From Rhizobium sp. NLR16a (GTDB taxonomy: Bacteria > Pseudomonadota > Alphaproteobacteria > Rhizobiales > Rhizobiaceae), in NCBI RefSeq assembly GCF_017948245.1, contig NZ_CP072865.1, forward strand, positions 1,575,501-1,639,500: a DNA stretch of 64,000 bases, in the 5' to 3' direction. The translations under genes were made by a program, and so were the position numbers. Each line of letters opens with the position of its first letter. Position 1 is the stretch's first letter. Positions 1 to 8,756 of this stretch are shown here, one piece after another. The notes under the pieces were generated by a model. That model saw only the letters and a list, made by a program, of their open reading frames with translations, had not been told where the DNA came from and did no database searches.

Positions 1-14
1 CGAGGAAACAGAGA

Positions 15-335
15 ATGGATAATGCCGGGATCGAGGAAATGTTTCAGGGGCTCGGCCCCGTCACGATCAAGCGCATGTTTGGCGGCAAGGGCATTTATCA
101 TCTCGGGCGCATCGTTGCCGTCGAAGTGCGCGACGAGATGCTGCTGAAAGCCGATGAGACGAGCGCTCCGGAATTTGCTGCCGCCGGCGCCACGCAATGG
201 GCCTATGAAGGCAAGAAGGGCAAGCCGGTGAAAATGCCCTACTGGTCAATCCCCGAAGAAGCCTACGACGATCCCGATCTGATGGCGAAGTGGGTGCGGC
301 TTGCCTATGAGGCGGCGCTTCGCGCCGAAGGTTGA
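15..335 (+). CDS. TfoX/Sxy N-terminal domain protein
   Basis: A 106-residue protein made almost only of the TfoX N-terminal domain. The motif IKRMFGGKGIYH near residue 18 is the family hallmark (R-x-MFGG-x-G-x-Y), and a second conserved block, KPVKMPYWSIPEE, follows at about residue 72. In gammaproteobacteria TfoX/Sxy promotes competence genes. In rhizobia these short stand-alone versions have no demonstrated role, so only the family is assigned. The ATG has a GAGG element 9 bases upstream. The gene converges with the Nudix gene on the other strand. The left edge of the window is close, so upstream context is unknown. Confidence 0.85.
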   Translation: MDNAGIEEMFQGLGPVTIKRMFGGKGIYHLGRIVAVEVRDEMLLKADETSAPEFAAAGATQWAYEGKKGKPVKMPYWSIPEEAYDDPDLMAKWVRLAYEAALRAEG

Positions 336-376
336 GCGGGCTAGAGCTTTTCCGTGCTCCGGCAGAATGCTTCAAT

Positions 377-805
377 CTAACCCGGAAAGCTCAAGCCTGG
401 CGGCAAGGCAGCGATCGCCGCCTTGGTGAAGGCTGACAGCGGCTCGGGCAAATCAGTCAAGGGAAACCAGCCGAAATCCGAAAGCTTGTCCGGCTCGGTC
501 AATTGCGGCTCGCCATCGACGTCGCGCGCGAGATACAGGATGGAGATCCAGTGCTGGCGGTCGGCATCGATGATTTGTTCGGTCATGCCGATGCGCTCAA
601 TCCCGCCGATCGTGAGGCCGGTTTCTTCTTCGGCCTCGCGGCGCGCAGCTTCTTCAGCCGGCTCCATGTGATCGACCTTGCCGCCGACGATGTTCCAGTA
701 GCCGGCTTCAGGCGGGCGTATGCGCCTATAGAGAAGGATCCTGCCCTGGCGCAGAATCACCAAACCTACCCCAAGGCCCGGGAAGTCGACGCCAGGCCTA
801 CCCAT
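377..805 (-). CDS. Nudix hydrolase
   Basis: A 142-residue protein with a complete Nudix box (G-x5-E-x7-REAEEETGL, about residues 42-64), the Mg2+-binding signature of enzymes that hydrolyse nucleoside diphosphates linked to another moiety. The sequence starting at PPEAGYWNIVGGKVDHME resembles MutT-like pyrophosphohydrolases of about 140-150 residues. The substrate cannot be told from sequence. The ATG lies 7 bases downstream of the stop codon of the RNA helicase gene on the same strand, so the two are probably cotranscribed. Confidence 0.88.
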   Translation of the reverse strand: MGRPGVDFPGLGVGLVILRQGRILLYRRIRPPEAGYWNIVGGKVDHMEPAEEAARREAEEETGLTIGGIERIGMTEQIIDADRQHWISILYLARDVDGEPQLTEPDKLSDFGWFPLTDLPEPLSAFTKAAIAALPPGLSFPG

Positions 806-812
806 GGGATGC

Positions 813-2312
813 TCAGACCTTGGCGCTGCCGGCGATCAGCATGAAGGCGGGGATATCGTCGCCGAAACCGACCGGGGTCGGCCCGTCGTCGTGATCGCGA
901 TGACGGCGGCGATCGCGGCTGTCGTCATTTGCCGGATAGGGCCGATTGTTGCGCGCATTGTTTTGCGGCTTCTGCTCTGCTTTGCGCTCGTTCTTCACGA
1001 CTTCGGCCTTTGCTGGTGCTGCTGCGATCACTTGGACGTCACTATCCTGTATGTCGTTATCAGATTTATGACTCGCAGCACTGTGCCTGCCGCGTCCGCG
1101 CCCGCGATCCTTGTCGCCACGTTCGCGTCCGTTGCGGCGCGGACGGTCGCTGTCCTTGCCTTCTTCCGCCGGTGGCAGCGAGTTCAGGTCGCCATTCAAC
1201 CATTCGACATTTTCGCCGATCAGCTTCTCGATCGCGTCGACGAATTTCGTGTCGCGCTTGGTGACGAGAGTGAAGGCGGCACCGGAGCGGCCGGCGCGGC
1301 CGGTGCGGCCGATCCGGTGGACATAGTCCTCGGAGTGGATCGGCACGTCGAAATTGAAGACATGGCTGACATCGGGAATGTCGAGACCGCGGGCGGCAAC
1401 GTCGGAGGCCACCAACAGCTGGAGGTTGCCGTCACGGAAATTCTGCAGCATCGTCGTGCGGGAACGCTGGTCCATGTCGCCATGCAACGCCCCGACGTTG
1501 AAGCCGTGGCGTTCGAGCGAACGGAAGAGATCGGCGACATCCTTCTTGCGGTTGCAGAAGATGATGGCGTTCTTGAGCTCAGTCTGTGCACGGACGAGTT
1601 CACGCAGAACCGCGCGTTTCTCGTAATCCTTGCTGTGCGAGGCGACGAAGCGCTGCGTCACGGTCTTTGCGGCCGAAGCGGGCTTTGCCACTTCGATGCG
1701 CTCCGGGTTCTGCAGGAACCGGTCGGCCAGCTTCTGGATCTCCGGCGGCATGGTCGCCGAGAAGAACAGCGTCTGGCGGGTGAAGGGGATGAGCTTGGCG
1801 ATGCGCTCGATATCGGGAATGAAGCCCATGTCGAGCATGCGGTCGGCTTCGTCGATGACGAGGATTTCGACGCCGCTCATCAAGAGCTTGCCGCGCTCGA
1901 AATGGTCGAGCAGGCGGCCGGGCGTGCAGATCAGAACGTCGGCGCCGCGCTCGAGCTTGCGATCCTGGTCCTCGAAGGAAACGCCGCCGATCAGGAGGGC
2001 GACGTTGAGGCGGTGGTTCTTGCCGTATTTCTCGAAATTCTCGGCAACCTGGGCGGCGAGTTCGCGCGTCGGCTCGAGGATCAGCGTGCGGGGCATGCGG
2101 GCGCGGGCGCGGCCCTTTTCAAGAAGCGACAGCATCGGCAGGACAAAAGATGCCGTTTTGCCGGTGCCCGTCTGCGCGATGCCGCAAATGTCGCGACGCT
2201 CGAGCGCAAAGGGAATAGCCCCCGCCTGGATAGGTGTGGGGATCGTATAGCCCGCGTCTGTGACAGCGGATAGCACTTTTTGGCTCAAGCCAAGGTCAGC
2301 GAATGTCGTCAA
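813..2312 (-). CDS. rhlE: DEAD-box ATP-dependent RNA helicase, RhlE type
   Basis: A superfamily 2 RNA helicase, likely unwinding structured RNA or assisting ribosome or degradosome work. Visible motifs are the Q motif (PTPIQ), Walker A AQTGTGKT, PTRELA, TPGRLLD, DEAD as VIDEADRM, SAT as FFSATMP, and ARGLDIP and HRIGRTGRAGR in the second RecA domain. After residue 380 comes a basic, low-complexity Arg/Gly/Asp tail typical of RhlE proteins. I chose a TTG start because it gives an N-terminus TTFADLGLS, which matches RhlE proteins, whose first Phe sits at residue 3-4. An in-frame TTG at 2378 would add 22 unlikely residues. The gene lies directly upstream of the Nudix gene. Confidence 0.88.
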   Translation of the reverse strand: MTTFADLGLSQKVLSAVTDAGYTIPTPIQAGAIPFALERRDICGIAQTGTGKTASFVLPMLSLLEKGRARARMPRTLILEPTRELAAQVAENFEKYGKNHRLNVALLIGGVSFEDQDRKLERGADVLICTPGRLLDHFERGKLLMSGVEILVIDEADRMLDMGFIPDIERIAKLIPFTRQTLFFSATMPPEIQKLADRFLQNPERIEVAKPASAAKTVTQRFVASHSKDYEKRAVLRELVRAQTELKNAIIFCNRKKDVADLFRSLERHGFNVGALHGDMDQRSRTTMLQNFRDGNLQLLVASDVAARGLDIPDVSHVFNFDVPIHSEDYVHRIGRTGRAGRSGAAFTLVTKRDTKFVDAIEKLIGENVEWLNGDLNSLPPAEEGKDSDRPRRNGRERGDKDRGRGRGRHSAASHKSDNDIQDSDVQVIAAAPAKAEVVKNERKAEQKPQNNARNNRPYPANDDSRDRRRHRDHDDGPTPVGFGDDIPAFMLIAGSAKV

Positions 2313-2469
2313 AGGGAAAACAGTTTCCGTTCCGGTTCGGCCGAGCTCTGAACGAGTCGGCGGGATTGCATGCCGCAATGCAGCGCGACATAGCCCCGAA
2401 TGGCCGGCAAGTCAAGAAATACAAAGGCCGCACCCCGTGCAGAGTGAAGCTTTGGTTACCAGGCGGGTA

Positions 2470-3783
2470 TTACTTGATATAGGTGGCGAGTTTAAGGCCT
2501 GCATTCATGAAATATACTGGATCGACCGCATGGCCGTTCTGGCGCACTTCATAATGCAGATGCGTGCCAGTCGAGCGGCCGGTGCTGCCGGCAAGGCCGA
2601 TGACGTCGTTGCGGTCGACAGTATCGCCGGCCGTGACCAGGACCTGGGACATGTGGCCGTAACGCGTCGAGATGCCGTTGCCGTGATCGATCTCGACCAT
2701 ATTTCCGTAACCGCCTGTCCAGCCGGCTGATATCACCTTGCCCGGCGCCGTCGGGCGGATCTTTTCGCCCGGCGAAAAGCGGAAGTCTATGCCGGAATGC
2801 AGCGCCAGGCGGCCGAGGAAAGGGTCCCGGCGGTTGCCGAAGGGGCTGGTCATTTCCTTGCCGACGGCGGGGTTGCGGAAGGGCAGGGATTCGGCGGTGC
2901 TGCGTACAGCTTCGAGCCGTGTCAGTGCGCCGTCGAGAGCGATCAGCGAATTGTTGAAATCGTCATTGCTCTCCGGCTCGACATAGGGGCCGCCGACGGC
3001 GCTGTCATCCAAGTCCTGCTTGGCTGCGGTCTCGGGCATGGCGATCTTGAACCGGGTCAGCACGCTCTCGATGGCGTTGGCAGCGTTGCCGGCGTCGCTC
3101 GTCAGCTGCTCGACGCGGTTGCGCTGGTCCTGTTCGACATCCTTCAGCGACAGCGTCACCTTGGAGAAGATGCGGTCGGCGCGGTCGCCGACCGTCTCGG
3201 TGGCCGGGACGTAGGCGAGGGTCGTATTGTCGGGAGTGGCGTCGGCTGGTGCGCCGCCTGCCAGCTGTTTCTCGATCGCCTCGATGCCGCTTTCGCCGAG
3301 CGAAGCGCGCTTGTCCTTGATGGCGGGGGCATAGGATTGCGCAGGCGAAGACGGCGCGCTGTCCTTGTCCGTGAGCCCGGAGCTTTCGGCACGGTCGAGC
3401 AGGTTGTCGAGCTTGCCGTGGCGAGAGGTGAGCGCCATCTGCTGCTCCATCAGCTTGTCGACCTTGTCTTCCACCACCTGCTGATCGAGAAGCTGGCGGG
3501 AGGTGATGCGATCGACCTGGGCGCGAAGGGCGGCGATGCGGTCCTCATAGTCGTGCTGCATGCGGGCCTGGCGCGCCATGGTGGCGCCGATCAGGTCGTC
3601 GCGCAGCACGAGATAGGAGGTCGCCAGGAGATAGCCGATGGAAAAGACGCCGACGAAGCAGAATGCGAGGGCGGCCATCCACGGCCGGACCGTCATGTGG
3701 CGGACCTTGTCACCGCTTGCCAGGATGAGAATATGCTCCTGCGCCCGCCTGCCGAATACCCGGTGCTGATGTCCGCCGTTCAC
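2470..3783 (-). CDS. M23 family metallopeptidase (LytM-like), membrane anchored
   Basis: A 437-residue envelope protein. One membrane segment (about residues 33-58) is followed by a long coiled-coil/linker region (residues 60-290) and a C-terminal LytM/M23 domain (about 310-425). The domain keeps H-x3-D (HSGIDF), GNMVEIDHGNGISTRYGHM and the HLHYEVR motif, the Zn-binding pattern of peptidoglycan D,D-endopeptidases, so it is probably active or an amidase activator. The start is a GTG with GGGAGAG upstream. The cytoplasmic N-terminus (EHILILASGDKVRHMTVRP) is conserved-looking, which supports the long form. Confidence 0.88.
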   Translation of the reverse strand: MNGGHQHRVFGRRAQEHILILASGDKVRHMTVRPWMAALAFCFVGVFSIGYLLATSYLVLRDDLIGATMARQARMQHDYEDRIAALRAQVDRITSRQLLDQQVVEDKVDKLMEQQMALTSRHGKLDNLLDRAESSGLTDKDSAPSSPAQSYAPAIKDKRASLGESGIEAIEKQLAGGAPADATPDNTTLAYVPATETVGDRADRIFSKVTLSLKDVEQDQRNRVEQLTSDAGNAANAIESVLTRFKIAMPETAAKQDLDDSAVGGPYVEPESNDDFNNSLIALDGALTRLEAVRSTAESLPFRNPAVGKEMTSPFGNRRDPFLGRLALHSGIDFRFSPGEKIRPTAPGKVISAGWTGGYGNMVEIDHGNGISTRYGHMSQVLVTAGDTVDRNDVIGLAGSTGRSTGTHLHYEVRQNGHAVDPVYFMNAGLKLATYIK

Positions 3784-3922
3784 GCAGGCTCTCCCGATTG
3801 ATGCTCCACGCCTCTTTCGGAAAATTAGACACGTTTATGGTTAATGAACGCTTACTCTGCCGTTATGCGGGTCGAAATGGTGCATCAATTCCAGGTGCTA
3901 CAGCGTCCTCACCGGAATGTTC
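3784..3922. promoter_or_regulatory. Intergenic region upstream of the M23 peptidase gene
   Basis: This 139-base AT-richer stretch carries the leader of the peptidase gene on the minus strand. It contains a TTAACCAT-like block on the minus strand (about 3839-3846), which resembles half of a CtrA site, but no second well-conserved half is present. No gene was seen in it. Confidence 0.35.
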
Positions 3923-4750
3923 TCACGCATGGCTGATCGATGCCAGGGAGCGGTAGAAGGATGGCGTCAGCCCGGCCTCGGCGCGGGCGAGATCGTTGAA
4001 AGGCGGCTTCAGCGGCCCGCGGAAATTGGCGCGCACCAGTTCCTGAAAGGCCTTCGCCGGATCGCGCTTCTCCCGCGCACAGAGGAAGCGAAACCATTTG
4101 GCGCCGACGGCGACGTGACCTTTCTCGTCGTTGTAGATGACATCAAGCACCGCAGCGCTTTCGAGATCGCCGGTCTCACGCATCTTCGCCTGCAGCGATG
4201 GCGTGACGTCGAGACCGCGGGCTTCGAGAATCAGTGGCACGACGGCGAGCCTTGCCGTCAGGTCGTTGCGTGTCGAATGGGCCGCCTGCCACAGCCCGTC
4301 ATGGGCGGGAAGATCGCCGTAATCGGCGCCGAGATCGTTGAGGCGGGCGCGCACCATGCGGAAATGCTTCGCCTCCTCGAAGGCGACCTGCATCCAGCCG
4401 TCGAAGAAGGAATTCGGCACCGGCTCAGTCGCGAATCGCGCGACGATATCGAGCGCGAGATCGACGGCGTTGAGCTCGATATGGGCGATGGCATGGAGGA
4501 GGGCAATGCGGCCTTTCAGCGTGTGCAGCGAGCGTTTCTCCACGTGGGTCGGCGGTGTCAGCACCGGTCTCTCGGGCCGGCCAGGCCTCTCCGGCAGGGC
4601 TCCGTCGAGCGGTGATCGCAGCGACACCCGGCGGGCGAACCAGCGGGTGGCGCTTTCCTGCGCAAGGGCGGTCTTGCGGTCGAGGTCGGCCGAGCGGATG
4701 GCGTCGATAGCGCCGCCGCGCAGCGAGCTTATCGCGAGATCACCGGTCAC
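3923..4750 (-). CDS. DUF455 ferritin-like domain protein
   Basis: A 275-residue protein of the DUF455 family, predicted to form a four-helix ferritin-like bundle. Glu and His residues in the pattern expected for a di-iron site are visible (HAIAHIELNAVDLALD near residue 105, FEEAKHF near 140, NDEKGHVAVG near 207). The biochemical role is not established. Relatives are usually encoded with housekeeping genes, as here. The start is a GTG whose bases overlap the stop of bcp (GTGA), so translation is probably coupled to the peroxiredoxin gene. An oxidative stress or iron link is therefore plausible but inferred. Confidence 0.85.
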   Translation of the reverse strand: MTGDLAISSLRGGAIDAIRSADLDRKTALAQESATRWFARRVSLRSPLDGALPERPGRPERPVLTPPTHVEKRSLHTLKGRIALLHAIAHIELNAVDLALDIVARFATEPVPNSFFDGWMQVAFEEAKHFRMVRARLNDLGADYGDLPAHDGLWQAAHSTRNDLTARLAVVPLILEARGLDVTPSLQAKMRETGDLESAAVLDVIYNDEKGHVAVGAKWFRFLCAREKRDPAKAFQELVRANFRGPLKPPFNDLARAEAGLTPSFYRSLASISHA

Positions 4751-5220
4751 GCGGCCAGATTCCTGACGGCCTCGAGGACGGTCTCGGCATGGCCCTGTAC
4801 TTTCACCTTCTGCCAGATTGTCGCGATCGTGCCATCCTGGCGGATAAGGAAAGTCGTGCGTTCGACGCCCATGAAGTTGCGGCCGTACATGCTCTTTTCC
4901 TTCCAGACGCCATAGGCCTGCAGCGTCGTCTTGTCCTCATCCGAGGCGAGCGCGACCGAAAGACGATGCTTTTTGATGAACTTGTCATGGCAGGCTGCCG
5001 AATCGGGCGACATGCCGACAACGGCAGCACCTGCTGCTTCAAACTCCGGCGCCAGCGCTGTGAAAGCCAGCGATTCGGCCGTGCAGCCCGTCGTGTCGTC
5101 CTTGGGGTAGAAGAAGATAACGAGCGGCCTGCCGTGAAAATCCGAAAGCGACACACGGCCGCCGCCATCGCGGGGGAGATTGAAGTCGGGGGCCAGGGCA
5201 CCGATGCCGGGAACCGCCAT
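4747..5220 (-). CDS. bcp: Thioredoxin-dependent peroxiredoxin (Bcp/PrxQ)
   Basis: A 157-residue cytosolic peroxiredoxin that reduces H2O2 and organic hydroperoxides. The conserved FFYPKDDTTGCTAESLAF motif holds the peroxidatic Cys (about residue 47). The usual PrxQ resolving Cys five residues later is not present (Ala-Phe-Thr there). A second Cys sits near residue 77 (SAACHDKF), so an atypical two-Cys or one-Cys mechanism is possible. It overlaps the DUF455 gene downstream by 4 bases and diverges from the AsmA-like gene. Confidence 0.92.
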   Translation of the reverse strand: MAVPGIGALAPDFNLPRDGGGRVSLSDFHGRPLVIFFYPKDDTTGCTAESLAFTALAPEFEAAGAAVVGMSPDSAACHDKFIKKHRLSVALASDEDKTTLQAYGVWKEKSMYGRNFMGVERTTFLIRQDGTIATIWQKVKVQGHAETVLEAVRNLAA

Positions 5221-5345
5221 TGGGAAAACCTTTCTTTTGCCGGGTTTATGGATGACACTCTCCGTCCCCGAATTATATAGTGGACGGAAACCCGTCCAGC
5301 ATGGCCGGGTTCAATTCTTCGATTTATGGGAGAGCCCGAAGGCGC

Positions 5346-8300
5346 ATGTCAGCCATCCGCGGCGAAAAGGTCACGTTTCGCAAGAAGGATATCGTTGCGC
5401 TGGACCGCTTGCCGTCCGCTCAGGCCGAGGATCCGATCATCGTTCATTGCCCGCCGCCGCGTTCGCCGATGCGCCGGACGGCGAAGCTGACGTCAGTTTT
5501 TCTCGCACTGATTCTCCTCATCATTGCTGCCATCGTGTTCACCATCGAAAGCGGCATGTTCGACAAGCCGCTGTCTCAGCAGGCGCAGGCGGCGCTTGAT
5601 GGCGTGGCGGGACCGCGTTACCGCGCCGAAGTCGGCTCCACCGTTATCCGTTTCACCTCCGACTTCCGGCTGGCGCTGGAAGCGCGCAACGTCAACATGA
5701 TCGACCAGAAAAGCGGCCAGCACCTGTCGACGACGGGTTCGGTGCGCCTGGGCCTCGATCCGCTGCAGCTTTTCCGCGGCCGTATCGCCGTCGCGGATAT
5801 CGAAGCGGAGGATATCGCGCTCGACACCGCGCTTCTGCCCTCCGGCAACCCGGTCAAGCTTGACGATCTGCGCATCGACGCCATGCCGGCGGCGATGGAG
5901 ACGATCTTCGAGCAACTCGACATGTTCGACAGCATCGTGACGCGCGGCTCGACGAATTCCGTGCGCATCTCCGGCATTGACATCAAGCTTGCCGATACGG
6001 CGAATGGCCCGCTGTCGCTCGTCGTCGACAATCTGGTGTTCGCTCATGCCGGGCCATCCTCGCTGCAATTGAGAGGCGAAGTTGCGCTCAACGGCGAGGT
6101 GGCGGAACTCGACGTGCTGGCCGAGAAGGAAAACGGCCAGGTGTCGAAGGTGGTGGCGACGCTCGAGCATGCGGACCTGACGCCATTTGCGCTGAAACGC
6201 AACGATCAGGGTGCGATACGGCAGGGGCTCAGTGCCTTTGCCGATCTGACCGTGTCGGCGACCAGGGCGCGCGATGGCGTCGAGCCGGCGCTCGCGGCGA
6301 CGATCGACGTCGATCCCGGTCTGATCTATGCGGACGGCGATCCGCAGGAACTGTCGGGCGGGCAAATCAACCTCACCTACGATTTCGCCAAGCAGACGCT
6401 GGAGATCGCTCGGTCGAACGCCCGGTTTGGCGCGACCATACTGCCCCTTAACGGCGCGCTGATCGATCTCGACAAACTCAATCCCAAAGCCGGCAAGGGC
6501 TTCGGTATCGATCTGCTCGTCAGCGGCGGCACCGCCGCCCCGAGCAGCTCCGGCGAACAGCCTGTTGCTTTCGACATCCAGGCGACCGGACGCTATCTGG
6601 TCGCCGGCCGGGAATTCCTGTTTCCCAACATGACCGTCTCCAGCCCGCTCGGCGCACTTTACGGGGCGTTGCACGTCAGGCTCGGCGACAAATCGCCGGA
6701 AATCAGCTTTGCCGGCCAATCCAGAGAGCTGCAGACGACGGCGATCAAGCAGCTGTGGCCGTTCTGGATGGCGCCCAAGGTGCGCGCATGGGTTCACGGC
6801 AATCTCTTTGGCGGCACCGTCACTGACGCCGCCATCTCCGTCTTCATCCCCTTCGGTCGGCTCGACGAGGCAGCCGGCGGCAAAGGATTGAAGCTCGATG
6901 CCAGTCAGATCCGCATCGGCTTCGATATTGCCGGTGCGCGGATGAACGTTGCCGGCGACATTCCGCCGGTCCGCGATACGGCGGCGCATTTCGACCTGAC
7001 CGGTCCCGTTGCAACGATTTCGATCAAGAGCGGCGTGTCCTATTTCCCCTCCGGCCGGTCCGTCGACCTCGGGCAGGGAACGTTCGTCATACCGTCCGCC
7101 TACGACAAACCGCTCATGGCCGATATCGACCTGGCGGTATCGGGTGCGGCGGACGCCATAGGCGAGCTCCTGACCTACAAGCCGATTCGGGTGCTGCAGC
7201 GCGCCGGCTTTACGCCCGACGATTTCAAGGGGCACATCGACGCGAATGTGAAGGCGCATTTCGGACTGCTGTCGTCACAAAACCCGCCGCCGGCTGAGTG
7301 GAAGGCCGCCATGAAGCTCGCTGACGTCGATCTTGCCAAGCCGTTTTCCGGCCGCACGATCAGCAATGTCAGCGGCATGCTGAATGGCGATCCGAAGCAG
7401 ATTACGCTCGACGCCAAGGGTGAGATCGACGGCATTCCCGCCGACATCGACCTGACCGAGCCGGTCGAGGCGTCGTCCGGCGTTGAGCGGCAGCGCGTGA
7501 TCACGGCCACGCTCTCCGATGAGCAGCGCAGCAAGGTGATGCCCGGGCTTTCCGATATCGTCAGGGGCAACCTGAAGATGGTGATGACGCGGATCGACGA
7601 CGACCGGCAAGACGTTCAGCTCGACCTCACCAAATCGATGCTCGACCTGCCGTGGATCGGCTGGTCGAAAGGCAGCGGCATTGCCGCCTCCGCGGAATTC
7701 GAGATGTCCGGCCCGCCCGAGAATACTGAGATCAAGAATTTCCGGCTGAAGGGCGACGGCTTCGGTGCCAGCGGATCGCTTGTTGTCGGTAAGGCCGGCC
7801 TTCTCTCCGCGGATTTCGACAGCGTTCGGCTCTCCTCGCTCGACGATTTCGCTCTGTCGGTCAAGCGCAGCAAGGGTAATTTCGACGTCTCCGTTTCGGG
7901 CGACAGCGCCGATGCGCGGCCGGTCATCGCGCGATTGAAATCGGGCTCGGAGGGCGGCGAGGACGGCGACAACGACAACACCGGCGTGTCGGTGCGCGCC
8001 AGACTGAAAAATGTCGTCGGCTTCAACGATGAGAAGGTCGGCAATTTCCAGGCGCAGGTGTCGCTGCGCGGCGACAAGCTGCAGACGCTGAATTTTTCCG
8101 GCATCACGGACAGCGGCGAGGCCGTTGTCAGCCAGATGAAGGACGGCGGTGTCATCAATATCACCAGCGGCGATGCCGGTGCGGTGTCACGTTTTGCCGA
8201 TCTCTATCAGCACATGCAGGGCGGCCTGCTCAACCTGGCGATCCGGCTTTCGCCGCAGGGCGGATGGGACGGCTCGCTCGATGTGCGCCGCTTCTCGATC

Positions 8301-8744
8301 GTCAACGAACAGCGCCTGCGTTCCATCGTCTCAACACCTGTCGGCAACGAGCAGCGCAGCCTCAATGAGGCGGTCAAACGCGACATCGATACCTCGTCGC
8401 AACGCTTCCAGCGCGGCTTTGCCCGCATCGTCTCGCGCAACGGCATGGTCGGTATCGAGAACGGCGTGCTGCGCGGCGACCAGATCGGCGCGACCTTCCA
8501 GGGCGTGGTCCGCGACCGCCGAGGCAATATGGATATGACCGGCACCTTCATGCCGGCCTACGGCCTCAATCGCCTCTTTGCCGAACTGCCTCTGATCGGC
8601 GTCATCCTCGGAAATGGCAGCGACCGCGGTCTGATCGGCATCACCTTCAAGCTCACCGGCAAGTTCGACCAGCCGAACCTGCAGATCAATCCGCTGTCGA
8701 TCATTGCGCCGGGAGTCTTCCGGCAGATTTTCGAATTCCAGTGA
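5346..8744 (+). CDS. Large AsmA/YhdP-like envelope protein (DUF3971)
   Basis: About 1132 residues: a cytoplasmic N-terminus, one signal-anchor helix (around residues 50-75), then a very long periplasmic region of repeating beta-strand character and a C-terminal AsmA-like block ending GVFRQIFEFQ. This is the build of YhdP/TamB/AsmA-group proteins, which are thought to bridge the periplasm and help move phospholipids to the outer membrane. The rhizobial member has not been characterised to my knowledge. The ATG at 5346 has GGGAGAG and GAAGG upstream. An in-frame GTG at 5280 and an ATG at 5301 are alternatives. Divergent from bcp. Confidence 0.85.
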   Translation: MSAIRGEKVTFRKKDIVALDRLPSAQAEDPIIVHCPPPRSPMRRTAKLTSVFLALILLIIAAIVFTIESGMFDKPLSQQAQAALDGVAGPRYRAEVGSTVIRFTSDFRLALEARNVNMIDQKSGQHLSTTGSVRLGLDPLQLFRGRIAVADIEAEDIALDTALLPSGNPVKLDDLRIDAMPAAMETIFEQLDMFDSIVTRGSTNSVRISGIDIKLADTANGPLSLVVDNLVFAHAGPSSLQLRGEVALNGEVAELDVLAEKENGQVSKVVATLEHADLTPFALKRNDQGAIRQGLSAFADLTVSATRARDGVEPALAATIDVDPGLIYADGDPQELSGGQINLTYDFAKQTLEIARSNARFGATILPLNGALIDLDKLNPKAGKGFGIDLLVSGGTAAPSSSGEQPVAFDIQATGRYLVAGREFLFPNMTVSSPLGALYGALHVRLGDKSPEISFAGQSRELQTTAIKQLWPFWMAPKVRAWVHGNLFGGTVTDAAISVFIPFGRLDEAAGGKGLKLDASQIRIGFDIAGARMNVAGDIPPVRDTAAHFDLTGPVATISIKSGVSYFPSGRSVDLGQGTFVIPSAYDKPLMADIDLAVSGAADAIGELLTYKPIRVLQRAGFTPDDFKGHIDANVKAHFGLLSSQNPPPAEWKAAMKLADVDLAKPFSGRTISNVSGMLNGDPKQITLDAKGEIDGIPADIDLTEPVEASSGVERQRVITATLSDEQRSKVMPGLSDIVRGNLKMVMTRIDDDRQDVQLDLTKSMLDLPWIGWSKGSGIAASAEFEMSGPPENTEIKNFRLKGDGFGASGSLVVGKAGLLSADFDSVRLSSLDDFALSVKRSKGNFDVSVSGDSADARPVIARLKSGSEGGEDGDNDNTGVSVRARLKNVVGFNDEKVGNFQAQVSLRGDKLQTLNFSGITDSGEAVVSQMKDGGVINITSGDAGAVSRFADLYQHMQGGLLNLAIRLSPQGGWDGSLDVRRFSIVNEQRLRSIVSTPVGNEQRSLNEAVKRDIDTSSQRFQRGFARIVSRNGMVGIENGVLRGDQIGATFQGVVRDRRGNMDMTGTFMPAYGLNRLFAELPLIGVILGNGSDRGLIGITFKLTGKFDQPNLQINPLSIIAPGVFRQIFEFQ

Positions 8745-8756
8745 GGGAAAGCAAGA

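Noticed and set aside
804..2273. 489-residue open frame on the plus strand
   Set aside because: It is the reverse reading of rhlE, whose helicase motifs are clear. The opposing frame has no domain and is a GC-bias artefact.
3839..3846. CtrA-like TTAACCAT block
   Set aside because: Only a half-site is convincing, and the expected second half is poorly matched.
5493..7259. 588-residue open frame on the minus strand
   Set aside because: Shadow of the AsmA-like gene. It has an Arg/Asp/His-rich composition typical of antisense frames in GC-rich DNA.
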